Positions 17,667 through 26,482 of a stretch of DNA of 64,000 bases are shown here, piece by piece. Made by a program: the position numbers and the translations under genes. This DNA is from Mariniblastus sp. GTDB lineage: Bacteria > Planctomycetota > Planctomycetia > Pirellulales > Pirellulaceae. Below the pieces are notes generated by a model, which worked only from the letters and a program-made list of their open reading frames with translations, had not been told where the DNA came from and made no database searches. The stretch covers positions 1 to 64,000 of the forward strand of contig JAKVBG010000023.1 in the NCBI GenBank assembly GCA_022447605.1, written 5' to 3'. How positions within the stretch are numbered: position 1 is the stretch's first letter; the number at the start of each line of letters is the position of its first letter.

Positions 17667-20147
17667 ATGAAAATACTTCAACAGTCAGAATCACGAATAG
17701 CCGATTTGATGAAGTCGATTGTTTCAATTTGCATTTTTTCCTGGCTTGGTTCGGCGGTGTTCCTGTCAACACCGACACTGCTGGCCCAGACCGACGCGCC
17801 GGGAGGCCTGTTGCTCCAGGATGAGTTTCAGGATTTGCCCGGGTTTGGTGGTGGGTTCGATGGCCAACCCGAATACACGTTCAGTGGTGATTTCACGTTG
17901 AACGAGGCGAGCCGCATTGGCAGCCTGAACATCACGCTCGACATCAAGCCGGATTGGCACGGCTACTCGCAGAAAAAGCTGGCTGGACAAAAACCGACCA
18001 AGTTCACCGTCACGGAATCAGAGCAATTCAAGGTCACAGGACCCTTTATCGCCAACGTCGATCCGATTCAGAAACAGAACGTCCTGGATGAACCGGTCGA
18101 AGAATTTTCAGGGAGTGTCACCTGGACAGCACCGATCGAACTGGCGGCCGGAGTGGACGAAAAGACGCTGGAAATCAATGTTCGGGTCAGTGGACAGGTC
18201 TGCAACGACAAAGCGGGCTGTATCCCGTTCGATCCCGGCCTGGCCACCTTGGACGCCGCCTTCTCCAAGTACGTGGACGTCGCCAAAAGCGCTGGCGAAA
18301 CCCGTTTCCGGGCACCCAATGGACATGCTGAAATTTCGGGCCAACTGGTCCAGGCCGCCGTTGCGCCGGGCGGGACAGCGCAGCTCAAGATCACCGCCAC
18401 GATGGACGCCGGCTGGCATATTTACCAGTTGGAGAGAAGCAAATCGGAAGAACGTTCCAGCATTCCGACGATGATCTACTTTCCCAGGAAATTTGGCTGG
18501 GTCACCAGTTGGCCTACCGCATCATCCGAACCGGAAAAACATGAGTTCGGCCTCAAGGATGAACCGTTCCAGTACTACCATGAAAACCAGGTCACCTGGA
18601 CAATGGACCTGGTTGCCCCTGCTGACGAGAAGGGAGATATCACGCTGGACGGCGTGATGGTCTACCAGGTCTGCGATGAAATGTGTGACCGCCCCCAGAC
18701 CATCCGGTTCCAGGTACCGATCACCGTTACCGACAACCCACAACCGGGCGAACCGGTTGCCATTGCCTTCGAGCCGGACAGTCTCAGCACCGCCAAGGTC
18801 AGCAAGGCCTCTCAAACGTATTGGCAGACGGTGGACGCTGGCAACGTCGTGGTACCGGAAATTCCACTGGCAGCCCTGATCACGTACCTCGGCATGGCGT
18901 TTGTCGCCGGCTTGATCCTGAACGCGATGCCCTGTGTCCTGCCGGTGATCGGCTTGAAGATCATGTCATTTGTGCAACAGGCGGGTGAGAGCCGGTTCAG
19001 AATTTTCATGCTGAACCTGGTGTTTTCGCTCGGCTTGATGACGGTTTTCTGGGTCTTGGCGACACTCGCCGCGTTTTTCGGCATGGGCTGGGGAGACTGG
19101 TTGACCAAGAGCATGACCGGTTCCATCATCATCACGGCCGTCGTGTTTGCGTTTGGATTGAGCATGCTGGGCGTCTGGGAATTACCGATTCCCGGTTTGT
19201 CCGGCGGAGCGGGACAAAAGACAGAAGAAGATGGCTTATTGGGCGCTTTTTTACTGGGGATTCTGACCACGGTCCTGGCCACTCCCTGCACCGGGCCTTT
19301 GCTGGTACCGGCCACCACCATCATTGCCGGGCAGCCTGTCTGGATCGCCTACACCGTCTTCACATTTCTCGGTTTGGGGATGGCCTCACCCTACCTGCTG
19401 ATTGGCCTGTTCCCGGTCGCCATCAAGTGGCTGCCAAAACCGGGGGCCTGGATGACCACCTTTAAACAGATTACCGGGTTTGTCTTGATGGGCACGGTCG
19501 TTTTCCTGTTAGCCTCCTTCACCGAGGAACCTTGGTCAGAGTACATGGTGGCAGTGATGACCTGCCTGTTGTTTATTTCCCTGGGTTGCTGGTGGATCGG
19601 CAGGACGTCTCTGGCTGCCGAGCTACCGGAAAGACTGAAAGCCTGGTCCTGGGGGATCGGGATCCTCGCCTGTGGCACCGCGCTCTCTTTTTACTTCCTC
19701 GTCCCGCCCAAGTATGAATTGAACTGGCAGGAATTTACCAAGGCCCGCCTGGGCGAATTGCAGGAGGAAAGCAGGATTGTATTCATTGACTTCACGGGTC
19801 CGAACTGAGCGACCTGCGACCTGAACGAGGCAGTTGCCTTAAACGTCCGAAAAACACACGACTTTTTTGCCAAGAACGATATCGTTGCCCTGAAGGCAGA
19901 CAAAGCGAAGTCGCCCGAGGTCGAGGAACAATTGGTGGCACTCGGAAACAGCCAGAAAGCGATTCCGTTTTACGCAATTTACGCCCCGGGACTCGACAAG
20001 CCGATTACGTTTTCAGGCCTGATCACATCGAGTGGCGTGATCAGGGAGCTGAGCCAGTTCATCCAGGCACAACCGGGTTCGGCAAGCGCACCGTCCAAGA
20101 AGGTTTCGCCACCGGTCACTTCTGCGGCAGCGGCAGCCACCAACTAG
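17667..20147 (+). CDS. selenocysteine-containing DsbD-type thiol:disulfide interchange protein (in-frame TGA)
   Basis: With TGA 19806-19808 read through, the protein is 826 aa. A signal peptide (possibly starting at the in-frame ATG 17709) is followed by two tandem DsbD-alpha domains, each with a Cys pair (VSGQVCNDKAGCIPF; VYQVCDEMCDRPQ), and an eight-helix transmembrane domain with AMPCVLPVIGLKI and ATPCTGPLLVPA. The C-terminal thioredoxin domain reads VFIDFTGPN-U-ATCDLNEAVAL, with cis-Pro IPFYAIYAPG. TGA replaces the first Cys of the CxxC seen in DsbD (DFTADWCxxC). The frame stays open for 112 further codons of homologous sequence to TAG 20145. DsbD carries cytoplasmic reducing power to periplasmic thiols. 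A conventional annotation would truncate it at 713 aa. Selenocysteine is inferred from position and the following stem-loop. Confidence 0.88.
19806..19837 (+). promoter_or_regulatory. SECIS-like stem-loop following in-frame TGA in dsbD-type gene
   Basis: Directly after the TGA, GCGAC (19809-19813) pairs with GTTGC (19833-19837), TG with CA, and CCT (19820-19822) with AGG (19828-19830) around a GAACG apical loop, with a CGA bulge. A G in the apical loop lies about 15 bases after TGA, close to the usual range for bacterial SECIS elements. The fold was built by eye. Confidence 0.55.
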
Positions 20148-20206
20148 CTCCATCCAGCCCGCGCCGAATCTCCCCGGCCGGGGACCGCGACAACAGCGAA
20201 ACCTGC

Positions 20207-21271
20207 TTACTGGTTGATGACCTTGACGGATTTCGTACCGGCCGTGACCGATCCGATCAGCCAGTTTTTCAGACCATTCCGATCCAACAGACGGCGAATC
20301 ACGTCGGCGTAGTACGGGCTGACGATCAACGCCAGGCCGATCCCCATGTTGAACACGCGGAACATTTCGTCGGTCGCTACGTTTCCATTCTCTTGCAACC
20401 ATTGAAAGATGGGAGGCCGCTCCCAGCTCGCCGCATCGACCTCGACCTGCATCCCCGCCGGCAAAATTCTCTCGATATTCTCGGCCAACCCGCCACCAGT
20501 GACATGGGCAATGCCGTGCACCACGCACTTGACCTTGTAATGATTGAGGACCTGACGGATCGCTTTGGCATAGATCACGGTCGGTTCCAGCAGGACATCT
20601 TCAAATGTCTGCCGATCATCAAAAGAGTCGGACAACTGCTTGCCCGCCGCTTCCAGAACAATCTTACGCACCAGACTGAATCCATTGGAATGAATCCCGC
20701 TGGAAGCAACACCAATCACCACATCATCAGCGGCAATCGTCTTGCCATCGATCAAGTGCTTCCGCTCTACAACACCGACACAAAAACCGGCCAAATCATA
20801 ATCACCCGGCTGATAGAGGTCCGGCATGATGGCCGTTTCACCACCCAGCAAGGCACAGTCAGACTGCAGACAACCATCACTGATCCCGCGGACAATCTGT
20901 TCCAGCACCACGGGGTCATCGTGGCTCATCGCCACGTAGTCGAGAAAAAAGAGTGGCTCGGCACCACAACAGATGGCGTCGTTAACGCACATGGCCACCA
21001 GATCGATTCCCACCGTATCACTGCGGCCTGTCATCTGGGCCAGCTTGAGCTTCGTTCCAACGCCATCGGTACAGGCCACCAGCATGGGGTCTTCGTAATT
21101 CCGACGGAACAGCCGATTGTCAAAATCGAGCTGAAACAGACCGGCAAATCCACCGTCCAGCGGTCGCACCCGGGGTGAAAACGTCCGATGCATCAACGAC
21201 GGAAGCCGCTTCATCGCTTCATTATAAACGTCGAGATCGACGCCAGAATCTTTATAGGAAAGACCACTCAT
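20207..21271 (-). CDS. purM: phosphoribosylformylglycinamidine cyclo-ligase
   Basis: The protein is 354 aa (AIR synthetase). It begins [20 protein letters not shown], has the ATP/FGAM-binding [50 protein letters not shown] loop ([20 protein letters not shown]) and [16 protein letters not shown]. It closes the imidazole ring in purine synthesis. The start at 21271 matches the SYKDSGVD N-terminus of the family; the longer frame to 21322 adds unrelated residues. It converges on the DsbD-type gene (60 bases apart). Confidence 0.96.
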   Translation of the reverse strand: MSGLSYKDSGVDLDVYNEAMKRLPSLMHRTFSPRVRPLDGGFAGLFQLDFDNRLFRRNYEDPMLVACTDGVGTKLKLAQMTGRSDTVGIDLVAMCVNDAICCGAEPLFFLDYVAMSHDDPVVLEQIVRGISDGCLQSDCALLGGETAIMPDLYQPGDYDLAGFCVGVVERKHLIDGKTIAADDVVIGVASSGIHSNGFSLVRKIVLEAAGKQLSDSFDDRQTFEDVLLEPTVIYAKAIRQVLNHYKVKCVVHGIAHVTGGGLAENIERILPAGMQVEVDAASWERPPIFQWLQENGNVATDEMFRVFNMGIGLALIVSPYYADVIRRLLDRNGLKNWLIGSVTAGTKSVKVINQ

Positions 21272-21489
21272 GGGCAAATTTGACAGACGGACGACGGTGA
21301 CGGAAGAAAGGGTCATTTTCACCGATGACTCTTTTTACAGCAACCGCCTAGGGCCGATCACGCCCACATTCGTCGAGACTTCAAGGAAGCCTTGCCGGCA
21401 ACCGAACAGCGGCAAAAAAGAACGCCCACCACGTCCCGGGGCGGATTACCGATTGCAAAATCTGGGTAAATCGAACAGGGTTAAGGACT

Positions 21490-23583
21490 ATGGGCCCGAA
21501 ACAAACCGCCAACCAATACAACTATTCCTTGCCTTACGGGGCTGTTTTACAGCAGGCCGGTGTTCGATTCTCCGTTTTCAGCCGACAGGCGACCCAGATG
21601 CGCCTGTTACTTTACGACCGGGTCGAAGACCTGGAACCGTCAGAAATTGTCGCATTTGACCCGCTGAAAAACCGCTGGGGCGATATCTGGTCCCTCCTCC
21701 GCCCCGGGCTACAGCCTGGCCAATTGTACCACTTTCAATCAACGGGTCCCGATGACCCGGAAAACGGGCTGAGGTTTCAACCGGAAGCCAGGTTGATCGA
21801 CCCGTATGCCAAAGCCCTGGCAGGAGAGTTTCAGCCTTCGCCGGACGGGATCATCCGGCCACCCAAGTGCGTTGTGGTCGATGACCATTTTGACTGGGAG
21901 GGGGATCGGCACCTGAAACACTGTATGTCCGAAACCGTCATCTACGAACTTCATGTTCGAGGTTTTACCCGAGATCCCAGCAGCCAGGTGGACCACCCCG
22001 GGACCTATCTCGGTCTGATCGAGAAGATCCCCTACCTCAAATCACTGGGAGTGACCGCCGTCGAACTGTTGCCCGTACATGAATTCCCGATCAACCAATT
22101 CGATGGCTCCCGGGGCGCACGGCAAAATTACTGGGGATATGATCCGCTGGCGTTTTTTGCTCCCCATCGCGGCTACGCTTTCGACCGGCAACCGGGGGGA
22201 CAAGTGCAGGAATTCAAACAGATGGTCAAGGCGCTACACGCTGCCGGAATCGAGGTGATTCTGGACGTCGTGTTTAATCATACATGTGAAGGTAATGAAC
22301 AAGGGCCCGTGCTCAACTTCAAAGGACTGGCCAATCCGATTTACTACATGCTGGAACCAGACCGCCAGTTTTACCGAAACTTTTCCGGCTGTGGTAACAC
22401 GGTTAATGGAAATCACCCGATCGTCCGCGAGATGATCTTTCACTGCCTCAGGTACTGGGTTCACAATTACCACGTGGATGGATTCCGGTTTGACCTCGCC
22501 TCGATCTTGAATCGCGATCAGGAGGGCAAACTGGTTCCCAACCTGCCGTTGGTCGAAGCGATTGGCGAAGATCCTCTATTAGCCGATACCAAGATCATTG
22601 CCGAGGCATGGGACGCGGCCGGGGCCTACCAGGTTGGCAGCTTTGGCGATGGGCGGTGGGCGGAATGGAATGGCAGGTACCGTGATGATGTACGTCGCTA
22701 TTGGCGAGGAGCCCCAGCAACCCGGGGCGCCCTGGCAACCCGCCTGTCAGGATCGGCCGACCTGTACCAGGACGACGGGCGTGGCCCATTTTCCAGTATC
22801 AACTTCATCACGTCCCACGACGGGTTCACATTGAATGACCTGGTCAGCTACCGTGACAAACACAACTGGGCTAACGGCGAAGAGAACCGCGATGGAGAGA
22901 ACCAGAACCACAGTGAAAATTTTGGGGCAGAAGGTCCGACCGACCAGCCTCAAATCGAGAAAGCCAGGCAGCGGCAAATAAAAAACCTGTTGGCCACGCT
23001 ATTGCTCAGCCAGGGGGTGCCCATGCTCGTAGCCGGTGACGAATTTCGCCGAACCCAACAGGGAAACAACAATGCCTACTGCCAGGACAATGAGATCTCG
23101 TGGCTGGACTGGTCGTTGGAAAATCAGCACGAGCACCTGGTCCGGTTTATCCAGGCACTGATCCGCTTCCGACTGCTTCAACCTGCCATTCGCCGGCTTG
23201 ATTTTCTCTCCGGCCAACCCCAGGCCGATGGAAAACCGGATGTGAGCTGGTTCAATCGGTTTGGCAGCGAGATCGACTGGGGGAACCACGAGGAACTACC
23301 GATCGTCTGTCTGCTGAAAGCTCCATCGCGACAGGCTGATCCGGAGTGTCGTGGCCGAAACCTCTTGTTCCTGTTCAACAGCGCTGGTTTGCCTCACCGC
23401 TTCTGCCTGCCTGCCGCCGTGAACAACTTGTCCTGGAACCTGTTTGTCAACACTTCAGCGGAATCTCCCGGCGATATTTATCCGGCTACAGATGGACCGG
23501 AACTGACAGACACCATCGACCTGTGCGAAAGGTCAATGGCCGTATTCGTCGGTCAAGCCACCATGGAAAAACTGGAAAGATAG
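21490..23583 (+). CDS. glgX: glycogen debranching enzyme / isoamylase-type GH13
   Basis: The protein is 697 aa. An N-terminal CBM48-like domain (about 1-110, YGAVLQQAGVRFSVFSRQAT) precedes a GH13 barrel with VILDVVFNHTCEGN (region I), DGFRFDLASILNRD (region II, nucleophile Asp), IIAEAWDAAGAYQVG (region III, acid/base Glu) and NFITSHDGFTLNDLVSYRDK (region IV). It hydrolyses alpha-1,6 branches of glycogen, consistent with GlgX. TTAAGGA upstream of the ATG supports this start. No other glycogen gene is adjacent. Confidence 0.93.
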   Translation: MGPKQTANQYNYSLPYGAVLQQAGVRFSVFSRQATQMRLLLYDRVEDLEPSEIVAFDPLKNRWGDIWSLLRPGLQPGQLYHFQSTGPDDPENGLRFQPEARLIDPYAKALAGEFQPSPDGIIRPPKCVVVDDHFDWEGDRHLKHCMSETVIYELHVRGFTRDPSSQVDHPGTYLGLIEKIPYLKSLGVTAVELLPVHEFPINQFDGSRGARQNYWGYDPLAFFAPHRGYAFDRQPGGQVQEFKQMVKALHAAGIEVILDVVFNHTCEGNEQGPVLNFKGLANPIYYMLEPDRQFYRNFSGCGNTVNGNHPIVREMIFHCLRYWVHNYHVDGFRFDLASILNRDQEGKLVPNLPLVEAIGEDPLLADTKIIAEAWDAAGAYQVGSFGDGRWAEWNGRYRDDVRRYWRGAPATRGALATRLSGSADLYQDDGRGPFSSINFITSHDGFTLNDLVSYRDKHNWANGEENRDGENQNHSENFGAEGPTDQPQIEKARQRQIKNLLATLLLSQGVPMLVAGDEFRRTQQGNNNAYCQDNEISWLDWSLENQHEHLVRFIQALIRFRLLQPAIRRLDFLSGQPQADGKPDVSWFNRFGSEIDWGNHEELPIVCLLKAPSRQADPECRGRNLLFLFNSAGLPHRFCLPAAVNNLSWNLFVNTSAESPGDIYPATDGPELTDTIDLCERSMAVFVGQATMEKLER

Positions 23584-23669
23584 TCTCTATTCCTTGACTG
23601 GGCACGGTCCTAGAATGACTACTGGCTTGTCTGCCAAGCAACTCACGAAGTCAATTTGAAAAGAACGAA

Positions 23670-25508
23670 ATGCGCCGTAGTAAAACTATTAGAACCGCGA
23701 TCCTGCCCTCTCTTTTCTTACTCGGGTGGGGGTTTTCATGCCCCTGTACGAGCTGGGCCGATGAGACTTCACCGTCCACAACCACCGAAGCCATCCCTGT
23801 CGAACTGAAACAGGTGAATGGCAACTGGCAGTTGTCTCGCGGTGGAAAACCGTACACCATCAAGGGAGTCGGCGGCAACGGCTCTCTGACACTACTGGCC
23901 TCCTGCGGGGGCAATTCGCTTCGGACCTGGGGAGTCGATCAGCGCACCCGGACACTTCTCGATGAAGCCCACCGCAATGGAATCAGCGTGGCCCTGGGAA
24001 TCTGGCTGGGACAGGAGCGACAGGGGTTTGACTACGACAACCCGCAATCGCTGGACAGGCAAACCGAGGCTGTCTTGCAAGCCGTCCGCCAGTACAAAGA
24101 CCACCCGGCCATCCTGGTTTGGGGTATTGGCAATGAAATGGAGGGGCACGGAACAGGTGACAACCCGAAGATATGGAAACATATCGAAGAATTGTGCCAA
24201 CGGATTAAACAGGAAGACCCGAATCATCCCGTCATGAGCGTGATTGCTGAAATCGGCGGCAACAAGTTACCCGCGATTCAAGAGCATTGCCCCAGCCTGG
24301 ACATCATCGGGATCAACTCGTATGCCGGGGCCGGCTCCTTGCCTCAGCGGTATGCCCAGGCAGGTGGCACCAAACCGTATATCGTGACGGAATTTGGCCC
24401 CCCGGGGACCTGGGAGGTCGGCAAGAACAACCTCGATTCGATCGACGAGCCAAGCAGCAACCAGAAGGCAAAAACGTATCTGGAATCTTACCGGAGTCTT
24501 CAGCAGGATCGCAAATTCTGTCTCGGTTCGTATGCTTTCCTGTGGGGCAACAAGCAGGAGGGGACTCCCACCTGGTTCGGGATGTTACTGCCTGACGGCA
24601 AAAAGACAAGCTCGGTTGACGTGATTGCCGAGCAGTGGTCGGGGCGACCTCTCGAGAACCTGAGCCCCGTCATTGACGAACTGAAAATCGCAGGTTCCAA
24701 CCAGGTCAAGGGTAATGAACTGGTGAAAATCGTTTTGTCAGCCCGGGACCCCGAGGGTGACGACACCGAAACTCGCTGGGTCCTGCTACCCGATACAAAA
24801 GAGTACATGACATACGGTGATCGCCAGGCGACCCCGCTGCCAGTTCCCGACACGATCCAGCAGTCCAGCCCGCGAGGCGCCACGGTTAAAATGCCGGAAA
24901 CAAGTGGGCTATATCGCGTCTATGCGTATATCGATGACGGGCAAGGAGCGGCTGTGGCCAACGTCGTCGTGAAGGTCGACGGCAAGCCGGCCGGCAAGAC
25001 GGGTGTCAAGGTCAAGTTGCCTTACGTGGTCTATGACGAAGGTGACCAACCCGGAGCCTACGTCCCCTCGGGTTGGATGGGTGACACCTCGGCTATCCGC
25101 CTCGACCCCCAGGCAACCGTCCAGCCAAAGATGGGAGAAACTTGTCTGCAATGCGAATTCAACCAAGTGAACGGTTGGGGAGGCGTTGTCTGGCAGAATC
25201 CCGAAAACGATTGGGGAGACAAAATCGGGGGGCTCGATCTGACCGGTGCCAAGAAACTGAAATTCTGGGTCCGTGGCGACCAGGGTGGTGAACTGGTCAA
25301 GTTTGGCTTTGGCCTGATTGGACGGGACCAGAATTATTACGACACCGCTAAACAGGAGATTGAAATCCGCCTTGACCAGGAGTGGCAGCCAATTGAAATC
25401 GACCTGTCTGAAAAAGAGTTACAACGAATCAAGACCGGGTTCTATTGGGTCGCGGCAGGCCAGGGAGAGCCGATCAAGTTTTACATCGACCGTGTCGTTT
25501 TCGAATAG
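23670..25508 (+). CDS. secreted glycoside hydrolase (GH2/GH5-like TIM barrel)
   Basis: The protein is 612 aa. A signal peptide (about 1-30) is followed by a TIM-barrel catalytic domain (about 45-320) with LVWGIGNEMEGHGT (NE acid/base pair) and PYIVTEFGPPGTWE (nucleophile Glu), the clan A pattern of GH2/GH5 retaining enzymes. The rest contains an Ig-like region (about 330-450, VKIVLSARDPEGDDTETRWV) and a C-terminal beta-sandwich resembling a carbohydrate-binding module (about 460-612, GGLDLTGAKKLKFWVRGDQG). The substrate is unknown; a plant or algal polysaccharide would fit the group's habits. A 15-bp tandem repeat overlaps the stop codon. Confidence 0.8.
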   Translation: MRRSKTIRTAILPSLFLLGWGFSCPCTSWADETSPSTTTEAIPVELKQVNGNWQLSRGGKPYTIKGVGGNGSLTLLASCGGNSLRTWGVDQRTRTLLDEAHRNGISVALGIWLGQERQGFDYDNPQSLDRQTEAVLQAVRQYKDHPAILVWGIGNEMEGHGTGDNPKIWKHIEELCQRIKQEDPNHPVMSVIAEIGGNKLPAIQEHCPSLDIIGINSYAGAGSLPQRYAQAGGTKPYIVTEFGPPGTWEVGKNNLDSIDEPSSNQKAKTYLESYRSLQQDRKFCLGSYAFLWGNKQEGTPTWFGMLLPDGKKTSSVDVIAEQWSGRPLENLSPVIDELKIAGSNQVKGNELVKIVLSARDPEGDDTETRWVLLPDTKEYMTYGDRQATPLPVPDTIQQSSPRGATVKMPETSGLYRVYAYIDDGQGAAVANVVVKVDGKPAGKTGVKVKLPYVVYDEGDQPGAYVPSGWMGDTSAIRLDPQATVQPKMGETCLQCEFNQVNGWGGVVWQNPENDWGDKIGGLDLTGAKKLKFWVRGDQGGELVKFGFGLIGRDQNYYDTAKQEIEIRLDQEWQPIEIDLSEKELQRIKTGFYWVAAGQGEPIKFYIDRVVFE

Positions 25509-25530
25509 TACGGACTCGAATAGTACGGAG
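25501..25530. repeat. 15-bp tandem repeat at glycoside hydrolase stop codon
   Basis: TCGAATAGTACGGAC is followed by TCGAATAGTACGGAG, a 14 of 15 match. The gene's TAG stop lies in the first copy. Confidence 0.9.
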
Positions 25531-25617
25531 CAGATACATTCGGAGCACCCTCTTTGCATGGGATGCTGAAACCGCCAGATCGGGCAACCTGGTTCACCCA
25601 AAAATCATTCATCCAAA

Positions 25618-25650
25618 ACAAAACGGCCCACCAATCGGCGGGCCGTTTTC
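25618..25650. terminator. bidirectional intrinsic terminator
   Basis: AAACGGCCC and GGGCCGTTTT form a 9-10 bp stem around a 10-base loop, with T-runs on both strands. It lies between the convergent glycoside hydrolase and Cys-rich protein genes. Confidence 0.85.
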
Positions 25651-25677
25651 GGATATAATATATGGTATGAGTTGAGC

Positions 25678-26220
25678 CTAGTTGGCACCACAGCCTGGCT
25701 CACAACCACAACCAGCATCAACACCACAACCAGCATCAACGCCACAGCCAGCGTCAACAGTGTTGCAGCAACGAGCGTGACGTCGACCAAAATGGTGACG
25801 CAAAATTCGTCGGTGACTTCCAGAATCACAACCACAAGTGTTTTCAGTGTTGTCACAACCACAAGTGTTTTCAGTGCTGTCACAACCACAAGTGTTTTCA
25901 GTACCGTCGCAACCACAGTTGTTGTCACAACCATGTCGCTTGGCAACAGCTACGCGAGCCAATCGCATGCGATTAACGTTTTTCGTGTAACAAACTTTCT
26001 TGATTGAACGGCGTCCGCATTCATCTACACAGCACTCAAGCTTGTGGCGTTTAACTTCTTTGCATTCGCGAACCAATTTGAGACGCGTTCGGCAACATTG
26101 ATCCTGACAGGGATCACAACATTCTACGGTTTCGTTACAACCACAGTCATTATCTGCAGTTGCAATGCACGGCATCGAAAAAACGACACCCAGTACAAAA
26201 AGTGATGCTAATCGTAACAT
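25678..26220 (-). CDS. secreted cysteine-rich repeat protein
   Basis: The protein is 180 aa with 29 cysteines (16 percent). A signal peptide (MLRLASLFVLGVVFSMPCIA) is followed by a Cys-rich N-terminal part (NDCGCNETVECCDPCQDQCC), a basic middle, and two repeat sets: CGCDxTENT repeated three times and VDAGCG repeated three times at the C-terminus. The family is not one I recognise. The composition recalls the disulfide-rich proteinaceous planctomycete wall, and metal binding is another option. GGAGAAG immediately upstream gives a normal ribosome binding site, but a perfect TAAGGAGGTG lies 30 bases upstream (26251-26260). Confidence 0.78.
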   Translation of the reverse strand: MLRLASLFVLGVVFSMPCIATADNDCGCNETVECCDPCQDQCCRTRLKLVRECKEVKRHKLECCVDECGRRSIKKVCYTKNVNRMRLARVAVAKRHGCDNNCGCDGTENTCGCDSTENTCGCDNTENTCGCDSGSHRRILRHHFGRRHARCCNTVDAGCGVDAGCGVDAGCGCEPGCGAN

Positions 26221-26250
26221 TATCTTCTCCAGTTAGAGATTATCTAAATT

Positions 26251-26260
26251 CACCTCCTTA
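26251..26260 (-). promoter_or_regulatory. orphan perfect Shine-Dalgarno sequence
   Basis: On the minus strand TAAGGAGGTG fully matches the 16S anti-Shine-Dalgarno complement but is 30 bases upstream of the Cys-rich gene's ATG, too far to serve it directly. No ATG, GTG or TTG stands at normal spacing behind it. Confidence 0.5.
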
Positions 26261-26482
26261 AAATTGCGCGCAGGCAAGGACCATGTCGGTAGTTTCTGCA
26301 ATTTGGGCAACAATTTTTGTCTCAGCAGACGGAACAGGCTCTCGAAATCAGACAACTGTTACGACCCGAATTTCGCGGCACTGAAAAAACCGGCACAAAG
26401 CGATTTACCCCCCAACCAGCTTGATCCGTCGTTCAAATGCGCTCAAACGCCAGTGTTGCGGCAAGGAAAAGAGGTTTCGAGC

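Noticed and set aside
17667..19808. DsbD gene as a truncated pseudogene
   Set aside because: Only one stop interrupts the frame, at the catalytic Cys position; no frameshift or decay is seen in the remaining 112 codons, and a second gene shows the same pattern.
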